Part shown: positions 46,501-58,500 of the stretch, in pieces
Numbering within the stretch: position 1 is the stretch's first letter
Layout of the letters: every line of letters starts with the position of its first letter
From: Ustulina deusta
Lineage: Eukaryota > Ascomycota > Sordariomycetes > Xylariales > Xylariaceae
Direction of reading: 5' to 3'
Assembly (NCBI GenBank): GCA_023159155.1
Contig: JAJNNX010000004.1
Span: 1,612,001 to 1,676,000, forward strand
Length of the DNA: 64,000 nucleotides
The notes under the pieces: generated by a model
Seen by the model: only the letters and a program-made list of their open reading frames with translations
What the model was told of the DNA's origin: nothing
Databases searched by the model: none
Made by a program: the position numbers and the translations under genes

Positions 46501-48008
46501 CCTGGCAATACTCCTGTCTCGTATCCAAAGGGTTGAGATAACTTCTAGATCCGCTATTTGGCCAGTCTTCTAAGAAAAGAGTACGTTGGTAAATGCTATA
46601 CCCTCGAGGACTTCGTGAAATTCTGGGCGTATGCTGACCAGGGGCTCTACAGTATATGTCTGATGAACAATGCTTCTACGCGACATTTCAATGCCGCCTC
46701 TTTGAAATCCGCCACTCGCTCAAGGGCCCGTAGAGGATGTATTTAGAGACTGGAGAAGCGAGTTGAAAGTTGCTACGCAATATAAGGGTCGACCAGGCGA
46801 AGGAGAATACAAGTGTAAAGAGGCGACGAGGTCAGGGTAAATAGAGGATGGGAGTTGTGTTAAGGACCAAGCGGGGAGCAATTAGCATAGATTCTATTGC
46901 CGCGCGCTTCGAGAGTCAAATAACCATGGGAAATAGTTGTGCGAGATGGGAGCTTAAGATAGCATGGCAATGAAGAGTGAGGAGTGCATGTCAGCCAGGC
47001 CGTCGCGCATGCGAACCTTGATGGCAGCCCGTCGCAATCAACCCATTCCGGCACATGCAAAGGTCTCCCCTCGGCGCTTTTTGGCCATCCGGGTGCTCGC
47101 TACTTCGATCCAACGTCATTGCGTCAACCTTTTTCCTAGCCTTGTCTGCCATCAAACCAGCCTTGCGAGATGGTGATTACGACCACAAGGTTCTACGACT
47201 GGGAAGCTGGGACGCCGAAAGTGAAAGGCGGCCGATTGAGAGACCAATTGGCCCTTCTCGAGACAAATCCTCATTGCGAATTTCTGTCCCCGGATAATCC
47301 TGCCGATGATTCATAGCAAAGCACACGAGTGGCGGGAAATGAAAGTGGTTAGGTGTTGCGATGAATGATGAATGGCAGGAGGAGAGAGGCAGGTAGGTGC
47401 ATGATAGGAAGGGCAGCAGGATGGGAGTTGGGTAAGGAAGGTATCGCGGAGTAGTGGCTCGCTAGCATTATTACCTTTAGGTAGGTACTTCCTCGCTAAG
47501 TACTTCGTTAATAGGTACCTACACTAGTATTTAGAAGAAAGTAGATAAGGCCTGCTTAGCCCTCAACAGAACACTTCATTATTTATCAAATCGTGGATTA
47601 TATCTAAGCAACACTTGCTCAATATCATTATATATGGTGTATAGCTGCAATTGATGAAAAGCAGAAAACAGGAAGCCCTGCGTGGGCAAGTTGACCATTG
47701 CGCAAGGTCAAGACAAAAGACGGTGGGGCAAGCCAGAAAGGGTTAGACTGTCGATAGCATCTCCGGAGTCGGAGTAGGTGTAGCGTACATGGAGATGCAC
47801 CTTGTCGATTTTAGCCACACCTGTCGAGCATCTGCTCCGTATACATGTAGATCGTGGCGTAGGCCAAGGTTTAAGTAACTAAGGTAAGTTATCTGAGCTC
47901 TGACCATGACACTATTAACAAAAGGAGAACATGGTCAAGTCGGGCACTTGATCGTCTGCAGCTATTATATACGTGCCGTAACATAGGGTATAACCTCAAG
48001 GTCGTTCG

Positions 48009-48488
48009 ATGGCCTATCTAGAAGATTTCACTAAGCATGCTTATTTGGAGTGCTTTGAACATAGCGCTGGTGAGTCGAGTTCGGCGTACGGCATCTCGGT
48101 TCCCGCGATCACCATGGCTACGATAATCATCTGTGCTAAAACGGCGTGGGGTACGGCTACCCCGAACCAATCTTTGCTTCTTTGTGGTATTGTCGGGGAT
48201 AGGTTCAACAAAGCAATTGCGTATGTCATAGATGCGTCTTGGACTGCAGTAGCCTTTAACACACGCACAACTGTGTTCGCTATTTCAGCAGCAGTCAGGA
48301 GGTTTCTGAGGGGCAACAGGAACTGTGTCCTCCGCAAGTGTAGTTGTATAGGTTACTGCCATGTCGAATTCAGTGATGATGATGCAGATCTCGTTGCGGT
48401 AGCAAGCGAAGTAATGAAGCGGATTCGCCGGCCACTTTACTGGCTGGCTGAAACACTTTTCCTAATTCATTTGGCATGCGGACCGTAA
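48009..48488 (+). CDS. Doubtful open reading frame (159 aa)
   Basis: This is an ATG-initiated frame of 159 codons with Ala-rich hydrophobic stretches and a Cys-rich patch (NCVLRKCSCIGYC). A partly overlapping frame continues to 48781 and could be joined by a splice near 48480 (donor GTAATT). A 98-codon frame lies antisense. No family is recognised, and the frame sits among decayed genes, so it may be a relic or chance. Confidence 0.2.
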   Translation: MAYLEDFTKHAYLECFEHSAGESSSAYGISVPAITMATIIICAKTAWGTATPNQSLLLCGIVGDRFNKAIAYVIDASWTAVAFNTRTTVFAISAAVRRFLRGNRNCVLRKCSCIGYCHVEFSDDDADLVAVASEVMKRIRRPLYWLAETLFLIHLACGP

Positions 48489-49936
48489 TTACACTTCTCA
48501 ACGAAGACGCAACTCCTGATCCTCAAAACGAGGACATGTCGTGGATCAACCCAACCAATCATAGACCTCGTAAAAGCACAAGCACAGTACAGACCCAGAT
48601 TTATTCGAATATCTATAGACTATTTGACATCCTTGTAAGGTCTTGTAAAAATGCATACCGGCCGCTTTTAGATTTACCATTGTTACACGGTATCGATGCC
48701 AGAAAGAAGCAGCGCGAGAGGGACCTTGATCGGCGAAGGATAATACATAACTGTGCTGAAATCAACAGAGTCTGTAATTGATCTAGTATATCAGCTCCGT
48801 TAGCTGGCGAAGGCTGGCTGAAGACCTTGCTAAAAGGCCTCTTTTGGGTTAGGCCTTGTAACTACTAGGAGTTTTGTGCGGCTGAATGACGATGGGAAAA
48901 CCGCAGCCCAACATGACGACGACAATTCCGGCCATTCTTATCAACGTCAGTTAGGTAATACACCCTACCTCGACCGTATCTAGAGGGGAAACAGACATGC
49001 GGTACGATGCAATAATATAATGAGAACGGTCCAATTACGAGTTGGTAGAAATAGAGTCTGAACTTATATTATAGACGCCTTTGGTTGGACGAATTCAGTC
49101 TCTGAAGTCCTAATCATGATGCTCCTAAACGGTGAATTATTTTTTACAATAGATGTAGCCGGAACAGATGTCATGTAGCAACAATTATAAGCAAGGGTTA
49201 ATTGGTGAGAACCCGCGATGTTAAGCCCTGTGACTATGATGCCTTACAACAAACACGATCTCAGAGACGAATAACAGAAGATCTTGTCTGCTCTGGGTTG
49301 ATATTTTGGTGGTTCTATAATATGCATCTGATCAATGCGATCATCGCCCTTACTTCACGGTAATGCCTTGATTGAAGATGCCGACGCCGACCCCTTGACC
49401 GAGGCTTCCGGACCCGATCTCGCCAAGCCGCCTGACGCTATCACGACGCTGCTCCACACTGACCCGGTCCCCGCCGCCCCTATTGTCGTTGGCTCGGCGC
49501 CGTTGGACGATGATCTACTCTTTGCGACATGCCTTGACACGTTTACCTCATCTATGTTACATAGAATCACGCGCCAAGAAGAAGCAGGCTGCCAATGGAT
49601 GTACTCGCTCAACTTCTAAGTTCTTGACTTGCAATGGCACAATCCGTTAAAGTAGATGATGAAACGGATTCTAAGCCGCCATGTGGGCGCAAACGACCAA
49701 TCCAAAATATGAGAGTAGATCAGTCAGTGAATTCCCGGGCAAATAAAAGGCCATCGCACTATGTGTAGTAGTCTGCCAAACTGCTCACTTTTACCCCTAT
49801 GATACTAGTATTAACATCCTGGTAGTTGATAGCGAAGCTTGCGATTCTCTGTACTGTATTTTTTGATAAGTTTAAGTGGGAGGCTAGCTACTGTAAATAT
49901 CCGTCTGGTAGATGGTACAAAAAATAAACATATAGC

Positions 49937-50020
49937 GAGGGTTGCTAGGAATCGAACCTATCTAGGTAGTCAGTCACTCGAAAAAAGTCCCGTCCGTTTT
50001 TCGTTTAGGTTTAAATACCT
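49937..50020 (-). other. Possible tRNA-like relic with intact Pol III B box
   Basis: On the minus strand the B-box consensus GGTTCGATTCC is matched perfectly at 49958-49948, with a T-stem that pairs at four of five positions. The expected 5-prime acceptor strand pairs poorly and the A box is degenerate, so no functional tRNA can be folded. It may be a decayed tRNA or tRNA-derived repeat. Confidence 0.25.
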
Positions 50021-50229
50021 TCACGATAAAAAGCATTATATATAACAAGTCTTGAAATTAAATAAATTGCAAAAATTATGTTAAATTTAAAAATGGGTTA
50101 TCTTTTAGAAAATACCTTCCATTTGTTATTTACTGAATTAGGGCAGAAATTGTACTTTGTGCAATGCAGATATTTCGACTTTGACAAAATGCAGATGGGA
50201 CTTTTTTTAAGCCACTGTCAAGTCCCCGC

Positions 50230-50640
50230 CCACCTAACCGGATTCCCCCACCAAAACGGAGGTTGGAAGGACAAAACGCCCGGCCGGCCGGGGCAAAGCG
50301 TATCGATCGCATGCGATGGCATTCACTCGACCACCCGCGAACTCCTATTCGGGCCGGAACACCTAGCTTCCCAAATTTTAGCCATACCGTGACTTATCGT
50401 ACTATGGTGCCGATGGAAGCAGGCATAAAAGCTCTCGGAGAGAGTACGGCATTGAGCGTTTGTATGCATTGCGCACCAGATGTCAATATGATGTCCTATC
50501 CTGTAAGTATACATCTGAAAGGCAACTGACGGAGCTGATGAATGGGACCTTCCTGAACATTGCCCGTTCGCCCACGAGTCTTCGGATTTTCCCGACAGCG
50601 ACACACTGACAGCTCCCGTGAGATGGGCGAGATGTACCAA
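50230..50640 (+). pseudogene. FAD-dependent monooxygenase relic
   Basis: One frame gives PGQSVSIACDGIHSTTREL and LFGPEH, which matches the second FAD-binding motif (GADG-H-S-R type) of salicylate-hydroxylase-like monooxygenases. A shifted frame then gives FSHTVTYRTMVPMEAGIKAL and CMHCAPDVNMMSYP, also typical of the family. A GTAAGT donor follows at about 50504, after which DEWDLPEHCPFAHESSDFP can be read. The frame change between the first two blocks (near 50360), and the absence of the N-terminal GxGxxG dinucleotide-binding fold upstream, show a broken and truncated gene. Such enzymes hydroxylate aromatic substrates, often in fungal biosynthetic clusters. Confidence 0.65.
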
Positions 50641-50879
50641 CGCGCTACGGGCTAACAGGTAGGACACTGAGAGGTGTCAGGCTAAGCTGGAGAAGGCGTC
50701 ACAGAAGCCCCCAAAGCTAAATCATTGAAAGTGCTGAAATACTGCTTTAGTGTCAAGAGGCGCTAGAGCTGTAGATTTTGTTTTCATCAGAAAGCATCCT
50801 CAATCTACCCATACATCCGTGTCATAGTAACAATGTTCATGTGCTATTGCTTTTTTCCACACCGATTCACCTCCTTTCA

Positions 50880-51870
50880 GCCATTGATTACAGGAACGGC
50901 ACAGCTGAACAGGCCCGGCAATATCAAGGCCAGAGAGTTCGACGCTGAAGACCTCGTGGCTACGTATACACGGGGTCCCAACTCAATACCGCTCGAGATA
51001 AGAGAACTTCCACCGTCTCTAGCAGCGCCGCCGCCGTCGTCGTCGTCGCCGGTGCCACTGGGAGCCTCGGAGCCCATCTCGTTCAGCAGCTCGCTGAGCA
51101 CCCTAGCGTTGCTACCGTCGTCTGCGCCAATAGACCTAGCAGCATGCCAGTGGATCAGAGGCAGGATGATGCACACACTAGTCGGGGCATCAGATTGTCG
51201 CCAGGTGCACGTAAAAAGCTGCGCGTGCTGGAGACCGACACGTCCAAGCCGCATCTGGGTCTCCCTCCCGCAGAATATACCTGGCTGGCTCAAAACGGGA
51301 CCCATATCGTCCACAACGCGTGGCCCATGAGCGGTACCCGACCCATCAAAGCCTTCGAGCCACAAATTCAGGGGCTACGAAACCTGCTGGATCTGGCGCG
51401 GTCCGTGGCGATCTGTGACTCCCGCGACAGCAGAGCCCGCATTAGCTTCCAGTTCGTGTCCTACATCGGGGTCGTCGGCTACACGGGCGAAGCGCGTCCT
51501 TGAGCGACGAGTTCCCATGGCGGCCGTGCTGCCGGGCGGCTACACCGAAGCGAAGTGGGCGTGCGAACGTATGCTGGACGAGACGCTCCACCGGTACCCG
51601 CAGCTATTCCGGCCCATGGTGGCGCGCCCGTGGCGAATCGCGGGCTCGACCACGAGCGGTTACTGGAACCCCGTAGAGCACTTTGCCTTCTTGATGAAGA
51701 GCGCGCAGACGCTGAGGGCCTGGCCGGACTTTGATGGCGTGTTACAGTGGTTGCCCGTGGATAAGTGCGCACAGGTCATGGCCGAGCTACTAAAGATTGG
51801 AGACGAGCAGCCCGAATGAGGGGTTCCGGACGCTTACTGGACAGACTTGTCCCAATAAGCCCTTTGCTAT
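50880..51870 (+). pseudogene. Thioester-reductase domain relic (NRPS-like or PKS C-terminus)
   Basis: A frame from about 51030 to 51503 reads [20 protein letters not shown], the Rossmann NAD(P)-binding start. It continues with [20 protein letters not shown] and [16 protein letters not shown], as in the reductase (NAD-binding 4) domain that ends NRPS-like and some PKS enzymes. It ends in TGA. The protein continues in another frame from about 51500 with [20 protein letters not shown], containing the YxxxK catalytic pair, and [14 protein letters not shown], to a stop at 51819. A frameshift near 51500 therefore splits the domain. No adenylation or carrier domain is found upstream, so only the 3-prime remnant is left. 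Confidence 0.7.
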
Positions 51871-52525
51871 CGACCGGCGGTCCTTTGTGGCGGCATGTCG
51901 GCATGTCGCACAGTGATAGGTTGGTTCATGTGTATGGAAGCGTTTATCCAGAAGATGTAGTGGTATTGTTGTAGCATTTGGTGGGCTAAAGATGTTGCAG
52001 AAGACATGAAGGTGATTGACACGGAATCCACTGCCTCCCAACAGGTGCTTAGTCATCAGAGCGTGGCTGTGCGCTGCCCCACAGTTCGTTCTTCTGACGA
52101 CATGTCCCCGGATTGTTCAACGTGGTTGCCACAACACGCGCGGCTCAGCACTTTCCCGGTGTCGGTCTTCTAGGCATCAAGTTAGGGAAGTGGGTCAAGA
52201 GTTTAAATAGGTACATGCCGAAGGTATCCAACCAATGCCTCCCAACTTCAAACCGTACACAACGCAACGTCTCGAGTTCGACTTGAAAATAGTCGCACCG
52301 TCTTAGCGGAAACTCTACTGCATTGATTAGCCATTATTCTCTATATACCACCAGCCTTTCTCGGGCCCATACGAACCGAACTCGCTTGTCAGCCTCTCTC
52401 CTGGCTTCCTGTCCCGGGTGATACCGCCTTCGACAACTCTTGACGAAGTCTCCTCAGATTCCCTTCGATCGATAGTAACTCGTGTGCTGTGACCACTCCC
52501 GATAAATCAAGTCAGGCCGGTCGAG

Positions 52526-54351
52526 ATGCCTCCTCCGCCACCACCGCCGCCTCCCCCTCCGGGCATGGGCATGGGAGGACCGCCTCCACCTCCTCCACCA
52601 CCTCCTGGGGGGCTGCCCTCACGGGCTCCTGCAGGTGCCGGCCGCGTGAGTAATGACACCAATTACCACCCCAGTTTCTTTACTAACGGTAGCCTAGGGC
52701 GCCCTGCTCGGCGATATTCAAAAAGGAAGAGCACTAAAGAAAGCCGTCACGAACGATCGATCATCTCCCCAAGTTGGAAACACATCAGGCGGAGGGGGGG
52801 GAGGACCACCCATTGGAGGGGCGCCTCCGATTCCAGCCATTGGAGGAGCACCTCCAATTCCGGTGCTGCCAGCAGCCCCAAGAAGTTTAGCTCCTCCAGT
52901 CCTAGGAAACCAGACAAGGACCAACGGCGGTCACGTGAGTCATGATACCAACCTTCACCCCGTTTCTTTGCTAATGGTAGACTAGGGCTCTTTGCTCGGC
53001 GATATTCAGAAGGGAAGGGCATTAAAGAAAGCCGTCACGAACGATCGATCATCCCCCCGGGTTGGAAACACATCAGGCGGAGCGGGGGGAGGACCACCCA
53101 TTGGAGGGGCACCTCCGATTCCAGTGCTGCCAGGAGCAGCGGGAGGTTTGGCTCCTCCTCTCCTGGGGAATCGGGCGAGGAGTAATAGTGATCAAGGTGG
53201 CCGAGATGCTGGGGGAGTGATGGACTCAGCCCCCCAACTTGGTGGGTTATTTGTTGGCGGCATGCCCAAGTTGAAAAAGCGAGGGGGTGGCATCGATACA
53301 GGAGGTGAGAAAGCATATACCGTAAAATGTCCACCTCACAATGGATCTCTAACATCTATATATAGCGAACCAAGATGCCTCGTATCTATCAGATTCAGAG
53401 CAACCGTCAGCACCCCAAGTCCCTTCAGCACCACGCCCACCTGCTGGAGCCGCACCTGCGATACCAGGGCGTGCAGCCCCAGAAGTTGCCAAAACCCCTT
53501 CGTTAGCTCCTACAATAGCACACCTTCGAAAGACATCCAATAATACGCCACGACCTCTATCGTCTGTTTCGATGGCATCGTTGAAAGGCCCACCTCCTCC
53601 GGTTGGCAAGAAACCACCTCCACGACCCGGGACTAAGAAACCTTTATCTATGACAACAGCAACAGTGCCGCCTCACCCTCCTCCACTACCCGGCGCGCCA
53701 GCTCCCCCCGCACCAACTCCCCCATCATCAGTGCCAGCACCACCTGCTCCCCGACCGTCTCCCCTGTCGTCGGCACCAGCTCCTCCGCCTCCGCCGCCGC
53801 CTCCTCCCTCTTCAGCACCAGCTCCTCCTCCACCGCCGCCTCCAGCAGCAGCCTCGCGACCACAGCCACCGCCACCGCCACCTGCTGCACCACCGAGCAA
53901 TGCATCGGCACCACATATTGCCCTACAAGCAGCAGTGCGTGCAATAAATGAGCGATCTTCTCCAACAGCAACGCCACCGCCACCGCCTCCAACTTCCGCA
54001 CCCGCACCCCCCTCATCAGCTCCTCCTCCACCCACCACGCCGTTAGAGACCCCTTCGATCACAGTTCGACCGCGCGCGAGCTCCAACATGCGTTCTACGA
54101 TGCTGGATCCAAGCTCCTACACCCTAGCTCCTATTAATGGCTCGGGAACGAAAAGTCCAAGTCCCACAGGCAGCGCAATCGCGAGCCCCCGTGCAACTGG
54201 AGGTGGAGAGCGGTCTTTCGTCCAGGATAGTCGATGGAAGTTTCCTGGTGAGAGTATGCTACCTAAGCCTCGGCCGTTCCAGGGTGGTGGAGCGAAGAGG
54301 TATCGTGCTGGTCGTGGCAGCAGCGTTCCTTTGGACTTGAGCGCACTGTAG
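52526..54351 (+). CDS. VRP1: Verprolin / WASP-interacting protein (553 aa)
   Basis: Four exons are proposed: 52526-52645, 52698-52934, 52986-53304 and 53366-54351. Introns are 52, 51 and 61 nt, and all phases agree. The protein starts with polyproline. Two nearly identical WH2 actin-binding motifs follow, GALLGDIQKGRALKKAV at residues 41-57 and GSLLGDIQKGRALKKAV at 120-136. Each is encoded by its own exon within a 288-bp tandem duplication. Next come LGGLFVGGMPKLKKRGGG and long proline-rich stretches that should bind profilin and SH3 domains. The C-terminal WASP-binding motif is DSRWKFPGESMLPKPRPF. The family holds actin monomers and links WASP to Arp2/3 at endocytic patches and hyphal tips. 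In six-frame view the gene is split, but the introns explain this. Confidence 0.92.
52646..53150 (+). repeat. Tandem duplication of a WH2 exon plus its intron
   Basis: The unit starting with the intron at 52646 recurs at 52935. Exon starts 52698 and 52986 are 288 bp apart. The two introns align along their whole length (both start GTGAGT and end CTAG), and the exons share the WH2 code and the following Gly/Pro-rich code. Confidence 0.85.
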
Positions 54352-55568
54352 GAAAAAGCGCGCTCATATTCACTTAGGTCGAGGCTTCTCCGGCCTAAGC
54401 GTGGTTCTCGCCAAGCTCAGCAACATGCTAGCACCTCGAACTAAGAACTGCGGCCCTTGGCTAATAGATTTGACGAGAATAGAGTCAACAGGGAAACAGA
54501 TGCTCTTGAATGCTCCAAGCAGATGCGAGAGCGCTTATTACCATTAGCATCTCCTACTTCTAACCAGGAGAGCCGAAACAAAGCATCGTTGTACAGTAGC
54601 CTTGATAGCAGCTCCTCAGATTAGACATGGAGAAGTTTCCATGTCTCTTGCACCAACTCAGCCCTTGGCGAATAATGAATAAGGTTATTAGAATTGCTCT
54701 CACTGACAACTTGGGGGGCGTTACACGCTGTAGAATCGGAAAGTATAATGTCTCTGCAGTTTAACCAGCCCATGATATCTACTTTTCTTCATTTCACAAT
54801 AGCATCACGAATTCCGCAATCATGGAGAGATTCATATTCGGCACCAAAATGTTCTTTTCAGGTAATACAGCATTAAGCAGTCGGCGCAGCAACTCCTGGC
54901 TCGCAAGCACGATTTTAAAACCATTCATCCGTCGATCGGGTCCGGGTGCTACTCGCTTACGCATCCATTCACCCATGCCTGCCTATTGTGTGAGGGATCC
55001 CCCTTCACAATCACCAAACAAAACAAACTCGCCAGATTTTTGTTATGTCATCGCGGAAAGAAGAAAATCGAGAATATAACGACCCATTTCCCGTCGCAGT
55101 TAAAAAGGACCCTTACGCTGGTTGCGCGGGTATGTACATAACCAACCACGTACTTGTAAGCCGGATGCGTAATAGAGGGGTCGAAATGTGGCCGCCAGAT
55201 TCGACATTTGTCCTTAACCGCAACCTGGTCTAGCTTTACTTGACCCCAGGCCGTCAGCAACTAAAGAAACCGAGAAGGATATAGGGGAGACGCGGAGTGA
55301 TGTGAAGGCAGAGACATAGGTATGCGAGGAAGCAAGAGAAATCAAACCACCTTATCGTTCATCGAGCCTGTAAATTTGTCGATTGGAGGTGAAGAAAGGG
55401 ATGTGTTGTTTGTTCTCTGGTGGAGACGTCGTGTACGACCAAGAAGGGCCATTGGTGACTGTAAGTCGTAGGAAAGAAAATGTGGTTGAATATTGAACGA
55501 GTATGAGTAGGTGAGAAGAAGGGAACATAACGTAAGTCGAAATAGAGGCCAGCATCCATCTGATGATG
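54352..55568. other. Convergent intergenic region
   Basis: This is the space between the 3-prime ends of verprolin (+) and the large conserved gene (-). Short frames on both strands, such as one on the minus strand at 54794-54976, are too short to support a gene. Confidence 0.45.
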
Positions 55569-58500
55569 CTACCAGAACTTGGCCATATTTTGGCTCTTCA
55601 TGGACTTTCCCGCCGGAACAATGCGGCGTAACAAATCCTTCTGGTGGTTGTCGTTCCAGAAACCCACACCATCCATATTCTTTATCATGTTGGCTGCCTT
55701 TCGAACAAGTTCCTCAGCGGCCCCACTCTTGAGAAGCTCTTCCGACGTCCACATGACTTCATTGCCAAGTTCCAACTTTTCGTTCTGCTCAAATGCTGTA
55801 GAAAATGTGTCCGACTTCAAGACAGCTTCATACCAAACTAGTGGAATTTCGGGGCGTTCGTTGTCTTTGTAGCGGGCAAATTTGAGCTGGATGCGCTGTT
55901 CAATTTCACATCCGCTCCGTAGGCTCATCTCCCAAACTTCACTAATATACAACCGCTGGATGTCTTTATGAGGGCTAGCCTGAGACAAGCAGGTGTTTTT
56001 TATGATCACATCATCGATACAGCAGGCTATGTTGCGCGTTCGAACTGCGAGGACTTCGACGTTGTAGCTCTTGTTGTACGACACCTCTAGCCCTGGAAGT
56101 CGATCATCGTTGGGCCTAGTTCACAATTAGTCAAATGTTTCGAGGGGCAGGATGCTTGGATTAGACATACATGACTTGTAGCGAACTCACAAGTTCTTCG
56201 GCGAAGCGCTGACAGATATCGTCCAAGTCCTGTGATGCTGAGAGCACGAGTCGAAAGTCCCAGACGCGCTTGGTGCAGTGAATCATGAAGCAGTTCTGGT
56301 CCGGCTTGAATTCTTTGACCCTGTGAGAAAAATTCGTTGTATCTATCTCAACGATAAAATTCAACTCTCCGCCTTCCAATGTTCTTCGACAAATGAACTC
56401 GAATATAGATGATCGTCCGTTAGTCGGACGCTTCCACATTGGGTTACCGCTGTTGTCGCTCATATGAGCAATATGATTGGCGTCCGCACCTAAACTGCTC
56501 AGCATTCGGGTAAAATAAAACTTCTCATTGGCTGTATGTCTTTTGTTTAGTTCGGTTCGAATGCGGTCCAGCATATAATGCTTTTCGTCATCGTCATCTC
56601 CTGGTTCCTGAATGCGAGACTTTTTAACGTTTAGAAAATAGAATCGCCCCAAGTCTATTCTAAGGTCGACAACACCTGACCACATCCTCAAGGGTGCTAG
56701 TAGGTTTTCCAATGACTTGTTGATTGACATGATCATATTTGGGTCGAACTCGGGAAATATGTTGTTCCGAACCGTGCGTGAGCCTGCTTTCTGATTCATG
56801 GTCATATGAAAGGATCGAGAGTCATTCTCGTTGCTCTCAGCAAGCTGAGGTTTGCTTGCCTTCGTAGGCGGTGTTTGCGGAACAGGACTGCCATTTTTGT
56901 CTCCTCCAGGTCTTCGGGTCGTTTCTGTAGAAAACGGTCGGCATTGCCTCCAAAGGCGCTCAAAAGGGCAATCCTTGTCGGAGTGGGGTTGCTTAAGAGC
57001 CGCAGCGGACGCAGAGTTGTCATCTGAAAAACTTCTCGAATCCATAAGATTTTCCGTAATCTCATCGATTGCAGACGCACCTGAACTAGGTAAATCCACA
57101 CAACAATCCAGATTTGGGTTCGGAGTAGGCTTGAAGTTATCAAGCAGCGGAGGGTGAGAACAATCTTGACTAGCTCGGCGTTGAGGGGTGCTGGGCTTCG
57201 ACTGCCCCGTACTGCTAGGTTGACGGCTTTGAAGTGCACTCACACTAACGGCTTTACTGTATTCATCCCCATTAAGCGCAGAGCTTTGGTTGATTATATT
57301 GTACGCAGAAGCATGTAGTCGTTGTTCTGGGTTTTCTCTATTGGGCGCGGCTGTGTTCAATACTTCAGAAACAGGGATAGTTTGTTGGCGGCTTGAACCA
57401 GGCCTGTTATAATCCGGGGCTGGAAGACCAGAAACCCAGCTTTCAATCTCGGGCCGAAGTATATGTTGGCGAGTTATTTGGTTTGGTCCCGACTGAGTCG
57501 TAGAAGCATCCGAGGATCTGAAAATTGCACCCCTAGCGGGGTATTTCCAGTTATTCAATTTGAAGGCACCAAACTCCTCCTTAACACCCTCCTTCCTTAC
57601 AATCGGTAGGATTGTGTTAGACAAGGACTGCGCTTCTTCCCAGGGTTCATTATTTGGATTCAGTCGTACGAGCACAGCCTTCTGAAACACCGTAGGGTAG
57701 CGCTGGTCAGGGTGTGGCCAGTCGAAACGGTCCAGGACATAGCTTCTCAGAAGCATGTCGTTTCCATCTGCCACGTATCTGTACTCTCCCTTTAGAGATC
57801 TGTCCCCTTCGTTATAGAAAAAGATTCCGACCACTTGAGCCGTATCTCTCGACATTAACGACTAAATAATCAGTTACGTAATCCCTCTTGGACTGGAGAG
57901 TTTGATCCACAACTTACGAAGAATCGGGCCAGTGTATCTAGTTTCTGCTTGACTGTGGTTATTTTTTCGGCTGTGGATGCTCCAATGTAGACTGTACGTC
58001 TATCCGAGCTGGCGACTAGCACGGTACTAGTTAGTTGCTGTAACTTAGACAGCATACTTTCTGGGAGCATTTTATTTGTCATAATGCCCTTTTTAAACCA
58101 GTTTTCTGGGATATGCCAAGAGTTCCTCATATCGCACATAGCGACATTGCGAGGAAAGGAGTACTTCTCAGAAACTTCAGTTTCTTCTATCAGCTGGAAC
58201 TTATTCTTCCGCCAGTCTTCAAGGCTTATCACCTTGGCACTCGTACTCTGTAGTTTCGTCAGATATCTCTTTCAACAGATACACATGATAACATGAGAAC
58301 TGACGAGTCCTTTCTCGGTCTCCTTCTGGACTAATTGATCCAAGGTGTCCTTCACCAACCTCACAATTCTGACTTCATTGTACGAGAAGCACTTGACTCT
58401 GAAACCGTGGATTACGTGGTCGTATCGGATCTCCAAATTCTATAGACAAATTAGTGACGAGTCCAACCCTGCCAGGTGATGTAGAATGAATCGAGGGAGT

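Larger units (their letters stand above)
46501..52525. other. Gene-poor stretch with decayed genes
   Basis: Six kilobases without a confident intact gene. It holds TACCTA tracts at about 47475-47525, doubtful open frames at 48009-48488 and 49335-49619, a possible tRNA-like relic near 49.95 kb, and two relics of specialised-metabolism genes at about 50.2-50.65 and 50.9-51.85 kb. The verprolin promoter lies at the right end. Confidence 0.55.

Noticed and set aside
53673..54089. Long Gly-rich antisense frame
   Set aside because: It is the complement of proline codons in verprolin exon 4 and has no start context or domain.
52526..54351. Apparent frameshifts in a proline-rich gene
   Set aside because: Three phase-consistent introns restore a complete verprolin.
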